From: Effusibacillus dendaii
Lineage (GTDB): Bacteria; Bacillota; Bacilli; Tumebacillales; Effusibacillaceae
Direction: 5' to 3'
DNA length: 64,000 bases
Assembly (NCBI RefSeq): GCF_015097055.1
Contig: NZ_AP023366.1
Span: forward strand, 1,798,001-1,862,000
The translations under genes were made by a program, and so were the position numbers. Of this stretch, positions 26,343 to 37,700 are shown piece after piece (position 1 is the stretch's first letter; every line of letters begins with the position of its first letter). The notes below the pieces were generated by a model. It was not told where the DNA came from, did not search any database, and saw only the letters and a program-made list of their open reading frames with translations.

Positions 26343-28700
26343 TTATAGTTTCACCAACTTATTTTTCTTTGATTTTGCTGCTTTTTTAGCCACATATTTT
26401 AACCCGTCCTGCTTCTTTTTAGCAGCAGAAGAAACACCTGTTTTACGTCGGCTGCGTTTCGGTTTTTGATCTTGCGATTTCCTGTCCCGTCCTGCAAAAG
26501 AAACGTTTCTTCGCCCGCCCTTTTCAGCCTGATTGTCTCTTCTGCCGCCGCGTATGCTTCGATATTCGCCGCCTTCCAGAATTTTAAAATCAATCGTTCT
26601 CGCTTCTTTGTTCACCGTCTCCACGAGCACTTTCACCTTATCGCCGATACGGAACGTGCGACCGGTGCGTTCGCCCACCAGCGCGTACTGTTTCTCGTTG
26701 TAATAGTAATAATCATCGTCCAGATACGATACATGAACGAGGCCCTCCACCGAGTTGTCCAATTCAACAAACATTCCGAAAGCGGTAACGCCCGAGATAT
26801 ATCCCTCAAACTCTTCCCCGACTTTGTCCTCCATAAACTCCACTTTCTTGACAAGATCGGTCTCCCGTTCCGCATCCACCGCCAACCGTTCCCGTTCCGA
26901 TGCATGCTGCGTCATTTCCGCCAGCCGGGCGTTATAATAATCAATTCGTTCTTGCGGCAGCGTACCCCCATTTTCGAACGTTTCGCGGATGATCCGGTGA
27001 ATCAGCAGATCCGGATAACGGCGTATGGGGGACGTAAAGTGACTGTAAAATTTGGCCGACAGCCCGAAATGACCAAGCGGTTCCGGCGAATATTTGGCCT
27101 GCTTCATAGAGCGCAGCATAACGGTCGAAATAATGCGTTCTTCCGGCTGACCTTTAATCTCCTCCAAAAGCATCTGCATCGCTTTCGGATGGACCTTATT
27201 GCCGACGCCTTTCAAAGACAGACCAAAATTATAGATGAAATCGTTAAAATCAGCTATTCGGTCACTATCCGGCTCTTCATGAATCCGATACACGAAAGGA
27301 ATGTTCAGCCAGTGAAAATGTTGAGAAACCGTTTCATTGGCTGCCAACATGAACTCCTCAATAATCTGCTCCGCTACCGAACGTTCCCGTTTTTTAATTT
27401 CAACCGGTTTTCCTTCCCGGTCGACAATTACTTTTGTTTCCACAAAATCAAAATCGATCGCGCCCCGACGCATCCGTCGCGCCCGCAAATTCATTGCCAA
27501 CTCTTCCATCAATTCAAAATCGGCGACAAGTTCCTTGTACCGCTCTCTCAACTCCGGATCTTTATCCGTTAAAATCTTGCGGACATTCGTATACGTCATC
27601 CGTTCGTTCGTTTTGATTACGCTCGGATAAATCGAGTGGCTCACCAATTCGAGCTCCGGTGACCATTCCATATCACACGTCAGCGTAAGCCGATCCACCT
27701 TCGGATTGAGTGAACAAATTCCGTTCGACAGACGGTGCGGTAACATCGGAATTACGCGGTCAACCAAATATACGGATGTGCCCCGATTGTATGCTTCCTG
27801 ATCCAAAGCGGTGTGTTCCCGCACATAGTAGCTGACATCCGCTATATGAACGCCTAATCGGATATTTCCGTTCGGCAGGCGTTCTACCGAAACGGCATCG
27901 TCCAGATCTTTCGCATCCTCGCCATCAATTGTCACCATCCGGAGATCACGCAAATCACGGCGCCCCTGCAAATCCTTCTCGGATATTGCTTCCGGCACCG
28001 CTTCCGCTTCTGCCAGCACCTTATCGGGAAATGATTCAGGCAGACCATGTTTGCGAATGATGGCCAAAATATCGACTCCCGGTTCATGCGGATAGCCGAG
28101 CACCTCAATCACTTTCCCTTGAATCGAATTCATTCCTTCCGGATAATGCGTAATCTCAACAACCACTTTCATGCCGTCGGCCGCCCCGTTAAAATCGGTT
28201 TCCGGTATAAAAACGTCCATGCCCAACCGCTGATCGTCCGGCGTTACAAACGCATAGTGTTGATGACTGATTAACGTGCCGACGACCGTCTTGTTCACTC
28301 GGTCCAAAATACGAATAATTTGTCCTTCCCGCCGTCCGTTGTACCCCCTCCGTTTATGTACCCGAACGATCACTTTATCACCGTGCATCGCTCCGTTCAT
28401 ATCACCTGCGTCCACATATATATCACCGTATGGCAGTTCCTCCGGATCGGTCGGGATCACGAAGCCGAATCCTTTTGCCTTGCCTTGCAAACGGCCGACC
28501 ACTAAGTTCATTTTACCGGGAAGTCCATAGCGGTGGGTTCTTGTTTCCACGATCTGTCCTTCCTGTTCCATCCGTTTGAGGATTTCGACAAATGTGTTCC
28601 ATTCTTCCCCGTCTGCTACAGCAAGAGCTGTTTTCAACTCCCCTATGGTCATCGGTTTATATAATTTTTCTTTCATGAAATCGACAATTTTTTGTTCCAT
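26343..28700 (-). CDS. rnr: ribonuclease R
   Basis: 785 residues. Order: N-terminal HTH-like region (~1-70), two cold-shock OB folds (~75-230), RNB catalytic domain (~260-590) with VTIDGEDAKDLDDAVSVE carrying the Mg-binding Asp cluster, HFGLSAKFYSHFTSPIRRYP near its end, then S1 (~640-720, EFEGYISGVTAFGMFVELD) and a Lys/Arg-rich tail. It degrades structured RNA 3' to 5', including tmRNA-tagged messages, matching its position beside smpB-ssrA. The tail end is KNKLVKL. Confidence 0.96.
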   Translation of the reverse strand: MEQKIVDFMKEKLYKPMTIGELKTALAVADGEEWNTFVEILKRMEQEGQIVETRTHRYGLPGKMNLVVGRLQGKAKGFGFVIPTDPEELPYGDIYVDAGDMNGAMHGDKVIVRVHKRRGYNGRREGQIIRILDRVNKTVVGTLISHQHYAFVTPDDQRLGMDVFIPETDFNGAADGMKVVVEITHYPEGMNSIQGKVIEVLGYPHEPGVDILAIIRKHGLPESFPDKVLAEAEAVPEAISEKDLQGRRDLRDLRMVTIDGEDAKDLDDAVSVERLPNGNIRLGVHIADVSYYVREHTALDQEAYNRGTSVYLVDRVIPMLPHRLSNGICSLNPKVDRLTLTCDMEWSPELELVSHSIYPSVIKTNERMTYTNVRKILTDKDPELRERYKELVADFELMEELAMNLRARRMRRGAIDFDFVETKVIVDREGKPVEIKKRERSVAEQIIEEFMLAANETVSQHFHWLNIPFVYRIHEEPDSDRIADFNDFIYNFGLSLKGVGNKVHPKAMQMLLEEIKGQPEERIISTVMLRSMKQAKYSPEPLGHFGLSAKFYSHFTSPIRRYPDLLIHRIIRETFENGGTLPQERIDYYNARLAEMTQHASERERLAVDAERETDLVKKVEFMEDKVGEEFEGYISGVTAFGMFVELDNSVEGLVHVSYLDDDYYYYNEKQYALVGERTGRTFRIGDKVKVLVETVNKEARTIDFKILEGGEYRSIRGGRRDNQAEKGGRRNVSFAGRDRKSQDQKPKRSRRKTGVSSAAKKKQDGLKYVAKKAAKSKKNKLVKL

Positions 28701-28766
28701 TCCCGTCCACCTCCTGTTCCTAGTAGTATTTACGCATTCTCATAAGTTAACCGCTGTATGTCTGTA

Positions 28767-29492
28767 TCATTTTTGTAAAAAAGCCAAAATATCAGCAAAG
28801 ACCTGCTCTTTATCATGATCCACCGGCAAGATGTGGCCGGAGTTTGGATACCACCGGATTTCTTTTTGTTTCGACCGAATATGTTCATAAATATATTTTG
28901 CACTCTCCGGCTTCACCGTTTTGTCCTGCTCCGACTGCAGAATAAGGGCAGAGGCCTGCACTTCATGCAGCTCACCCTTTACCTTCCGAATCAAGCCAAG
29001 CAGTTCCGGTACACAGCGGATCGGGGTTCTCGTATAACCGGCCATGTACGGTTCAATATGATCCGGGTAAGCGCTGTCTGCACTGAATTTTTTAAAAGGG
29101 GCGATCCATCGGGCCAATTTGGCACGCCGGTCAAATATGAAAATGGGCGCACACATCGAGACCACCCCTTTGACAGGTACCCTTGCGGCAAGATGAAGCG
29201 CCAGCAGGCCTCCCATCGAAAGACCTGCCACATAGACGGTTTCACATGTACGGGAGAACTCGAAATAGGCATCCCCCGCCGACTGAATCCAATCTTTCAT
29301 GCCTGTCTTTATCATATCTTCCGGCGATGTGCCATGTCCTGCCAAGAGAGGAGCTTTTACCGAAAAACCGTTTTCCGCCAAAAATTCACCCAACGGACGC
29401 ATTTCGGATGGAGTGCCGGTAAACCCGTGAATCAGCAGGACGCCCGTTTTTCCACCATCCAATTCGAACGCTTGCGGTCTTTTCAGATTCAT
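28767..29492 (-). CDS. est: carboxylesterase (Est30/YvaK type)
   Basis: 241 residues from ATG 29492, preceded by GGGGGA; a GTG six codons upstream is less likely. HGFTGTPSEMRPLGE is the oxyanion region, GLSMGG (~ residues 93-98) the nucleophile, and SGHILPVDHDKE the histidine. Bacillus/Geobacillus Est30 (YvaK) has the same pattern and the same place between secG and rnr. It hydrolyses short-chain esters; its physiological role is unclear. Confidence 0.9.
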   Translation of the reverse strand: MNLKRPQAFELDGGKTGVLLIHGFTGTPSEMRPLGEFLAENGFSVKAPLLAGHGTSPEDMIKTGMKDWIQSAGDAYFEFSRTCETVYVAGLSMGGLLALHLAARVPVKGVVSMCAPIFIFDRRAKLARWIAPFKKFSADSAYPDHIEPYMAGYTRTPIRCVPELLGLIRKVKGELHEVQASALILQSEQDKTVKPESAKYIYEHIRSKQKEIRWYPNSGHILPVDHDKEQVFADILAFLQK

Positions 29493-29755
29493 CCTGTTCC
29501 CCCGTTTCACTCATTAAAGAAGGCTTCTACCGAAGCATATTCAAGAAAAAGCGGCTTCGCCAAGCCTTTGGCGCAGGCGGAAGCAAAGTTCCACCCACCA
29601 AAGTGGCAAGCACATTGGTGGACCCTCTTGCCCTTATATCGATAGGATAACATTTATAAATTCCTATCGACGAAAAAATTCGCCCCGCTGCAGAAACCTG
29701 CAAACAGCTGCATAAAGAAGAAAAAGTACCGCCAACATCGCGGTACTTCTATTTT
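29493..29755. other. hairpin-rich secG-est intergenic region
   Basis: 263 bp without a gene. On the minus strand, after the secG terminator (29723-29750), CGATAGGA and TCCTATCG form an eight-base dyad with a 13-base loop (29640-29672). CCACCA/TGGTGG and GCGCC/GGCGC stems follow closer to est. They could be an operator and leader structure of est. No known riboswitch pattern is recognised. Confidence 0.45.
29723..29750 (-). terminator. terminator of secG
   Basis: Minus strand AGTACCGC-GATGTTG-GCGGTACT followed by TTTTC, directly at the 3' end of secG; the A-rich other flank lets it act on both strands. Confidence 0.75.
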
Positions 29756-29992
29756 TTATGAATGAGCCACCAACCATGCCACCCAAACCGCCAAAACGAT
29801 AAAACCGAAAGCCAGTCCAGCTGTCACTTTCGCCAGTACGGCGTCCAACCCGCGCGCCTTTCGTCCCATCATCTGTTCCGCACCACCTGTAATGGCGCCT
29901 GACAGACCGGCATTCCGGCCGGATTGCAACAGAACGGTAATAATCAGCAGCACACTGAAGATGACCAGCAAAATTTTTGCGAATGTAAGCAA
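29756..29992 (-). CDS. secG: protein-export membrane protein SecG
   Basis: 78 residues from TTG 29992, eight bases after GGGAGG; the GTG three codons earlier is too close to that site. Two helices (~3-22 and ~50-72) flank LLQSGRNAGLSGAITGGAEQ, the SecG signature loop. It completes the SecYEG translocon. It follows eno in the same direction by about 90 bp, the usual Bacillales order eno-secG-est-rnr-smpB. Confidence 0.93.
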   Translation of the reverse strand: MLTFAKILLVIFSVLLIITVLLQSGRNAGLSGAITGGAEQMMGRKARGLDAVLAKVTAGLAFGFIVLAVWVAWLVAHS

Positions 29993-30083
29993 TAGGATCA
30001 CCTCCCGGATGAAAGCGCCGACGTCTATAATACCGAATTATTATAGCATAGGCCATCCACAGGTGACAACTTAAGACAGAAAG

Positions 30084-31418
<1,335 letters not shown>

Positions 31419-31502
31419 TCAATCTTTAACCTAGTATGAACGATGCCAGAAGCTTTACCAATCGATCGTTCGTGCGCATCACAACGCCGCCCGTAAGTCC
31501 CA

Positions 31503-31603
31503 GATACTGTGTTCCTGCGCTTTAGAACCGATTTTGGAACACCGCCCCAGTGCATCATACCTTAGGTGTTCCCCATCGGTTCAAAGCGTAGGAATACAGT
31601 ATC
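31503..31603. repeat. long imperfect hairpin between gpmI and eno
   Basis: Left arm 31503-31543 (starts GATACTGTGTTCCTGCGCTT) and right arm 31565-31603 (ends AAAGCGTAGGAATACAGTATC reversed) pair over about 39 positions with few mismatches; the loop is 21 bases. No T-run follows on either side, so it is not a simple terminator. On the mRNA it lies 27 bases after the gpmI stop. Confidence 0.8.
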
Positions 31604-31629
31604 TATAGGGGCTCAACCAATTTTCCCGC

Positions 31630-33168
31630 TCAAACGATCAAGCTTTTCCCCGTCATCTCTTTTGGCTGCTGAAGTTCAAGCAACTGCAGCAAGGTCGGTG
31701 ACACGTCGGCGAGAATGCCGCCGTCACGCAACTTAATTCCCGATTTTGTCACGATGCAGGGAACCGGTTGGGTAGTGTGGGCGGTCCACGGCTTTCCTGT
31801 TGCCTCATCGATCATGATGTCCGCATTGCCGTGATCGGCGATAATCATAGCTGCCCCCTGTTTTTCCAACACCTTATCGACCACTTTCCCCAAACATTCA
31901 TCGACCGCCTCGACCGCCTTAATGGCCGCTTCCAACACACCCGTATGACCGACCATATCCGGATTGGCAAAGTTTAGCACTATGAAATCAAACTTCTCAG
32001 CCTCAATTTCTTTCAAAACGGCATCGGTCACTTCATACGCGCTCATTTCCGGTTTCAGGTCGTATGTCGCCACTTTCGGAGAAGGAATCAAAATCCGTTC
32101 TTCGCCAGCAAACTTCTCTTCCCGTCCCCCCGAGAAAAACGAGGTCACATGCGGATACTTTTCTGTTTCAGCAATCCGCAGCTGCCGCAATCCGTTCTGT
32201 GTCACCACTTCCCCCATCGTGTTGTCGAGGGTGGTTGGTTTATAGGCGACAAAGCCATCTACCGACTCAGAAAAGAACGTCAGACAAACATAGTGAAGAT
32301 TTTTCGGGCATTTCGGGCCGCGGTCAAACCCGCGAAAATCTTCATTTGTGAACGCCTGTGAAATCTGAACGGCGCGATCCGGGCGGAAATTGAACATAAT
32401 GACCGCATCCTGGTCTTCAATCAGACCGACAGGCTGTCCATTTGCATCTGTGATGACTGTCGGCATGACAAACTCGTCCGTGACCGACTTGTCATAGCTT
32501 TCTTTTAAAGCAAGGAGCGGGTCCTGATATTTGGGTCCTTCTCCGTACACCATAGCGCGATATGCTTTTTCCGTACGCTCCCAGCGCTTGTCCCGATCCA
32601 TCGCATAATAGCGCCCCTGAACGGTAGCCAATTGACCAACGCCCAACTGTTCCATTTTATGCTGCAAATCCCGTATGTAGTTTATCGCTGTATGCGGCAT
32701 TACATCGCGTCCATCGAGAAACGCATGCACATAAACATGCGGCACCTCTTCCTTTTTGGCCAATTCCAGCAGCGCGAACAAATGCTGAATATGGCTGTGT
32801 ACCCCGCCATCCGAAACCAGACCGTACAAATGAAGCTTCTTTCCATTTTGCTTCACATATTTCATCGTTTCCAGAAAGGTGGGATTATCGAAAAATTCCC
32901 CTTCACGAATCGACTTGCTGATTCTCGTCAAATCCTGATAGACGATGCGGCCTGCCCCGATGTTCAAATGGCCGACTTCCGAATTCCCCATCTGGCCTTC
33001 GGGCAGCCCCACTGCCTCTCCGCAGGCAGTCAACTGCGTATGCGGAAATGTAGACCAATAGCGGTCAAAATTTGGCTTCCTGGCAAGCGCCACCGCGTTG
33101 CCTTCCGTTTCTTCCCGCAACCCGAATCCATCCAAAATAATTAACGCTACCGGTTTTGGTCTAGCCAC
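31630..33168 (-). CDS. gpmI: 2,3-bisphosphoglycerate-independent phosphoglycerate mutase
   Basis: 512 residues from GTG 33168, eight bases after AAGGAGG; an open frame continues upstream into a repeat but is not coding. Mn-binding and catalytic motifs: [25 protein letters not shown] (phosphoserine), [27 protein letters not shown] and IADHGNAD. Interconverts 3- and 2-phosphoglycerate; this Mn enzyme is needed for spore dormancy and germination control in Bacillus. The palindromic repeats at 33182-33391 lie immediately before its ribosome-binding site. Confidence 0.97.
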   Translation of the reverse strand: MARPKPVALIILDGFGLREETEGNAVALARKPNFDRYWSTFPHTQLTACGEAVGLPEGQMGNSEVGHLNIGAGRIVYQDLTRISKSIREGEFFDNPTFLETMKYVKQNGKKLHLYGLVSDGGVHSHIQHLFALLELAKKEEVPHVYVHAFLDGRDVMPHTAINYIRDLQHKMEQLGVGQLATVQGRYYAMDRDKRWERTEKAYRAMVYGEGPKYQDPLLALKESYDKSVTDEFVMPTVITDANGQPVGLIEDQDAVIMFNFRPDRAVQISQAFTNEDFRGFDRGPKCPKNLHYVCLTFFSESVDGFVAYKPTTLDNTMGEVVTQNGLRQLRIAETEKYPHVTSFFSGGREEKFAGEERILIPSPKVATYDLKPEMSAYEVTDAVLKEIEAEKFDFIVLNFANPDMVGHTGVLEAAIKAVEAVDECLGKVVDKVLEKQGAAMIIADHGNADIMIDEATGKPWTAHTTQPVPCIVTKSGIKLRDGGILADVSPTLLQLLELQQPKEMTGKSLIV

Positions 33169-33181
33169 TCCGATTTCCTCC

Positions 33182-33391
33182 TTAGCGAGACCTGGCGGCT
33201 GTGCCGCCAAGGCGAGACATAGCGCGATCCGGTATCTTTGATACCTGACGCGACTTGTGCCCTTTGGGTGCATAGCGCGATCCGGTATCTTTGATACCTG
33301 ACGCGACTTGTGCCCTTTGGGTACTTGTGCCCTTCATAGCGCGATCCGGCAGCTTGCTGCCAAGACACGACTTGCCCCCGTTGGGGGTGGG
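33182..33391. repeat. cluster of four palindromic repeat units upstream of gpmI
   Basis: Units: U0 33182-33220 (TTAGCGAGACCTGGCGGC-TGT-GCCGCC...), U1 33218-33270 and U2 33271-33322 (nearly identical tandem copies, core CATAGCGCGATCCGGTATC-TTT-GATACC), U3 33335-33391 (core CCGGCAGC-TT-GCTGCC). U1-U3 each end in a second small hairpin (GCCCTTTGGGT or GCCCCCGTTGGGGGT). Stem sequences differ but stay paired. The edge of U0 touches the gpmI Shine-Dalgarno sequence. Related units lie at 47912-48005. Confidence 0.85.
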
Positions 33392-33394
33392 TAC

Positions 33395-34165
33395 CTATTT
33401 CTGTATGGCCGCCCGAATCAACCCGACAAACGATTGCGGATCCAGACTGGCTCCGCCAACAAGCGCCCCGTCGATATCGGGCTGCTGCAAGTAGTCTTGA
33501 ATCGTCTCCGGTTTCACAGAGCCGCCATATTGTATGCGAATTTTATTTGCCGTCGTGTCACCAAACAGAGAGGCGATCGTCTGCCGAATATGGCGGCAGA
33601 CCTCGTTTGCATTGGCCGCACTGGCGGATCGCCCGGTTCCAATTGCCCAAATCGGCTCATAAGCGACCACCGCTTGTTCCGCCGCAGATGCGTCCAAGCC
33701 GCCCAACGCCAGTCGGATTTGGCTTTCCACAATGGAAAACGTCTGACCCGCCTCTCGTTCAGCCAAGTCTTCGCCGACACACACAATCGGCACGAGACGG
33801 TGATGCAGCGCAGCTTGCACCTTGCGGTTTACGGTTGCGTCTGTTTCGTTAAAATAGGCCCGCCGCTCCGAGTGACCCACAATTACAAACCGTACCCCCA
33901 ATTCGGTCAACATAGCCGGGGAAATTTCACCCGTATACGGACCTTCTTCCGCAAAATGAACATTTTGCGCGCCGAGCAACAAATTCGTGCCAGACAAACA
34001 TCCGGATAGCGATTCAATCGCCGTAAATGGCGGACAGATAACAATCGTAACGTTTTCCATATTTCCAATCGGGTCTCTTACCTCTGTTACAAACTGTTTG
34101 CTTTCCGCTGTTGTCTTATGCATTTTCCAATTTGCGGCAATAATTGGAGTACGCAAGGAAGGCAT
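33395..34165 (-). CDS. tpiA: triosephosphate isomerase
   Basis: 256 residues. Catalytic Lys in AANWKMHKT (~13), His in VIVGHSERR (~97) and Glu in VAYEPIWAIGTG (~168), with the phosphate-gripping loop and IQYGGSVKPE near the end. It interconverts dihydroxyacetone phosphate and glyceraldehyde 3-phosphate. Twelve bases separate it from pgk upstream; gpmI follows after the repeat cluster. Confidence 0.98.
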   Translation of the reverse strand: MPSLRTPIIAANWKMHKTTAESKQFVTEVRDPIGNMENVTIVICPPFTAIESLSGCLSGTNLLLGAQNVHFAEEGPYTGEISPAMLTELGVRFVIVGHSERRAYFNETDATVNRKVQAALHHRLVPIVCVGEDLAEREAGQTFSIVESQIRLALGGLDASAAEQAVVAYEPIWAIGTGRSASAANANEVCRHIRQTIASLFGDTTANKIRIQYGGSVKPETIQDYLQQPDIDGALVGGASLDPQSFVGLIRAAIQK

Positions 34166-34177
34166 AGCAACTCCTCC

Positions 34178-35359
34178 TTATTTGTCATTCAACGCTGCGA
34201 CGCCGGGTAAAATTTTGCCTTCCAAAAATTCGAGCGATGCGCCGCCGCCTGTCGAGATATGAGTCATCCGGTTGGCCAGTCCGCTTTTTTCAACGGCTGC
34301 TACGGAATCGCCGCCGCCAACGATTGTAGTTCCCTTTACCTCAGCGACTACCGCCGCAATGGCATTGGTTCCTTTGGCAAACGCGTCAAATTCAAACACA
34401 CCCATCGGTCCGTTCCAAATGACCATCTTGGAATCGAGGATTGCCTTCTGACAGAGGGCGATTGTTTTCGGACCAATATCAAGCGCCATCCTGTCTTTTG
34501 CAACATCCCCCACGTCCACCACGGAGTGCGCCGCATCGGCAGCGAACCGATCCGCCACAACCAAATCGACCGGCAACAAGAGTCTGACTCCTTTTTGTGC
34601 CGCATGATCGACCAACGATTTGGCCTCCTGCAACTTGTCAGGTTCAATCAGTGATTTCCCCATGTCGTTGCCAAGACCGGCCAGGAACGTGTTCGCCATG
34701 CCGCCGCCAATAATCAGACAGTCGACCTTGTTCAAGAGGTTTTCAATCACTTCCATTTTGTCGCTGACTTTTGCGCCTCCGATAATCGCAGTAAACGGGC
34801 GTTCCGGATGAGAAAGCGCTTTTCCCATAATTGTCAGCTCTTTTTCCATCAAAAAACCGGCAACGGCAGGCAAATATTGCGCAATCCCGGCTGTCGACGC
34901 ATGCGCCCGATGGGCTGCCCCGAACGCGTCATTCACGTAGACGTCAGCCAGTTCAGCTATCTGTTTAATGTGCTCCGGGTCGTTTTTTTCTTCTCCTTTA
35001 TGGAAACGCACGTTTTCCAGCAGCAGCACATCACCGTCCTGCATCAGTGAAATCCGTTCTTTCACCTGCGGTCCTACCGAATCACCCGCTTTTTCCACAT
35101 TTCGATGCAACAGTTCCGACAGACGTTCCGCCACCGGATCCAAACTGTATTTCGGGTTATATTCCCCTTTTGGACGCCCCAGATGACTGGCCAATATTAC
35201 TCTTGCCCCCTGGTCAATCAGGTACCGGATCGTTGGAAGAGAGGAAATGATTCTTGTGTCATTCGTTATTTTTCCATCTTCAAGCGGCACGTTAAAATCG
35301 ACTCTGACATAGACTCGTTTGCCGCGTACATCAATATCGCGCACTGTTTTCTTATCCAT
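34178..35359 (-). CDS. pgk: phosphoglycerate kinase
   Basis: 393 residues from ATG 35359, preceded by GGAGGGACACCA. Motifs: [12 protein letters not shown] (substrate loop), [55 protein letters not shown] and the C-terminal GGGDSVAAV. It transfers phosphate from 1,3-bisphosphoglycerate to ADP. It could be read through from gapA, but the 187 bp between them hold a CggR-type operator over a promoter, so it may also be transcribed separately. Confidence 0.98.
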   Translation of the reverse strand: MDKKTVRDIDVRGKRVYVRVDFNVPLEDGKITNDTRIISSLPTIRYLIDQGARVILASHLGRPKGEYNPKYSLDPVAERLSELLHRNVEKAGDSVGPQVKERISLMQDGDVLLLENVRFHKGEEKNDPEHIKQIAELADVYVNDAFGAAHRAHASTAGIAQYLPAVAGFLMEKELTIMGKALSHPERPFTAIIGGAKVSDKMEVIENLLNKVDCLIIGGGMANTFLAGLGNDMGKSLIEPDKLQEAKSLVDHAAQKGVRLLLPVDLVVADRFAADAAHSVVDVGDVAKDRMALDIGPKTIALCQKAILDSKMVIWNGPMGVFEFDAFAKGTNAIAAVVAEVKGTTIVGGGDSVAAVEKSGLANRMTHISTGGGASLEFLEGKILPGVAALNDK

Positions 35360-35422
35360 TGGTGTCCCTCCACAATATACGCACAAACCCCGCATCCTGA
35401 TAATCCATCTTCTCAGCGATAA

Positions 35423-35490
35423 ATTGTACCAGAGATTAATCGGGACGTAAATTGTCCCGATGCAGTCACCCAGGGACGTATAGAGTCCCA
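35423..35490 (-). promoter_or_regulatory. CggR-type double operator over a pgk promoter
   Basis: CGGGACGTAAATTGTCCCG (35441-35459) and GGGACGTATAGAGTCCC (35473-35489) are two palindromes with centres 31 bp apart, about three helical turns. On the minus strand TTTACG (35451-35446), 17 bases, then TACAAT (35428-35423) make a promoter whose -35 box lies in the first palindrome. The GGGAC-N6/7-GTCCC form equals the operator before cggR. Confidence 0.7.
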
Positions 35491-35546
35491 CCCGTTTATT
35501 TTGATTAGATTTCCCGCTTTTTGATTTTGATCAGATTCCTCGCTTG

Positions 35547-36560
<1,014 letters not shown>

Positions 36561-36571
36561 TCATCATCTCC

Positions 36572-37612
36572 TCACGCCCCGCTTTTGTTTTTTGCAACAT
36601 ACCTTAAGGTCGCCTCGGCACAAGCCTCATCCGTGATCAGCACATCCTGCCTGCTGCCGCGCGCCACCGCCAATAACGCTTCCGCTTTGTCGGCACCGCC
36701 CGCCACCGCAACAATGAGTTGAACGTTTGGCAGATCGTTCATTCGCAATCCGATGGAGTGCATCGCATGGACAACCCGCCCCGCTTCATCAAAGTAATAG
36801 CCAAGCGCTTCTCCCTTGGCCCCTTTTCGCTTCAACAGATCAATCAGTTCTTTTGAGCCGCCCCGTCGTTTGGCCATTGTGATGGCCTGCCCGATTCCGT
36901 GCACCAGCATATGGGCCCGTTGCAGGCTCTGCAAATATTCTTTCGTCGAACTGTCTTCCAGAAAAAATTGGTATGCTTCCTCCGTCAATGTATCGGGAAT
37001 ATGCAGCATCCGATACGTGCCGCCCATTTTGGCAGCGAACAAAGCGGCAATTGTATTTGCCTGAACTTCCACGTTTTCTCCCACACCGCCACGGGCTGGC
37101 AATACCTCTATAGCATATCCTGATTGGTTGGCAGGTATCATTTCCGCCACGGTCGCCACGGTAGTTCCGCCGGTGACTGCCAGAACGCCGCCGGCAAACC
37201 GTTCCCGGATGACACGCCCGGCTGCATATCCCATTTCCCGCTTCACCAAAGGATCCTGTCCGGAATCTCCGGAGACAATGATCACTTCCGGTATGCCAAG
37301 CAATTTCTCGACCCGCGCTTCTAACTCTTTTAACCCGTCGATCTCCCGAATCACGTCGTTTAAATAATGCAAAATCTGCAACCCGGCGTCCGTTACTCTC
37401 ATTCCCACAAATTCCGTCTCGATAAGCCCCTGCTCTTTTAAAAACTCGACCTCGCCCCGCAAAATCCGTTCGGTCGTTTCCATTTGTTGAGCCAGACTGC
37501 GACGGCCGATCGGCTGCATAAGGTTAATTTTTTGCAAAATCCGGTACCTTTTTTGCATGTTGTGGATCAGTTCCGGCACCAGTTTCTGCTGTATCCGAAT
37601 CAATTCTTTCAT
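36572..37612 (-). CDS. cggR: central glycolytic genes regulator
   Basis: 346 residues. N-terminal HTH (RRSLAQQMETTERILRGEVE, ~38-57), then a SorC-type sugar-binding domain with VVTGGTTVATVAEMI-like phosphate loop (AVTGGTTVATVAEMIP, ~145-160), EVLPARGGVGENVEVQANT and VHGIGQA. In B. subtilis CggR represses cggR-gapA-pgk-tpi-pgm-eno and is released by fructose 1,6-bisphosphate; gene order here is the same. Its operator lies before its own start. Confidence 0.96.
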   Translation of the reverse strand: MKELIRIQQKLVPELIHNMQKRYRILQKINLMQPIGRRSLAQQMETTERILRGEVEFLKEQGLIETEFVGMRVTDAGLQILHYLNDVIREIDGLKELEARVEKLLGIPEVIIVSGDSGQDPLVKREMGYAAGRVIRERFAGGVLAVTGGTTVATVAEMIPANQSGYAIEVLPARGGVGENVEVQANTIAALFAAKMGGTYRMLHIPDTLTEEAYQFFLEDSSTKEYLQSLQRAHMLVHGIGQAITMAKRRGGSKELIDLLKRKGAKGEALGYYFDEAGRVVHAMHSIGLRMNDLPNVQLIVAVAGGADKAEALLAVARGSRQDVLITDEACAEATLRYVAKNKSGA

Positions 37613-37630
37613 AGAACCATCTCCGCTAAC

Positions 37631-37697
37631 CGGGACGTTATATGTCCCTCATGTATATTTTATGTCCCTATTATATCAAAAAAAAGCAGTGAGTAAA
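37631..37697 (-). promoter_or_regulatory. cggR operon promoter and CggR operator
   Basis: Minus strand: TTTACT (37697-37692), 16 bases, TATAAT (37675-37670). Just downstream GGGACATAAAATATACATGA and GGGACATATAACGTCCCGG form the repeated GGGACA half-sites of a CggR operator (37631-37669), placed to block the transcript as in B. subtilis. Confidence 0.75.
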
Positions 37698-37700
37698 CGG

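Noticed and set aside
26466-27572. Long open frame on the strand opposite rnr
   Set aside because: Shadow of a well-conserved gene; composition (His, Phe, Arg rich) and lack of a ribosome-binding site are typical of antisense frames.
28815-29645. 276-codon open frame opposite the esterase gene
   Set aside because: Covers the complete esterase on the other strand, whose catalytic motifs are clear; no start site for the opposite frame.
33147-33368. Repetitive open frame upstream of gpmI
   Set aside because: It is a translation of the palindromic repeat units; repeats keep DNA pairing, not protein sequence.
33218-33391. CRISPR-like repeats
   Set aside because: Units are tandem, palindromic and without spacers of constant size; no cas genes in the window.
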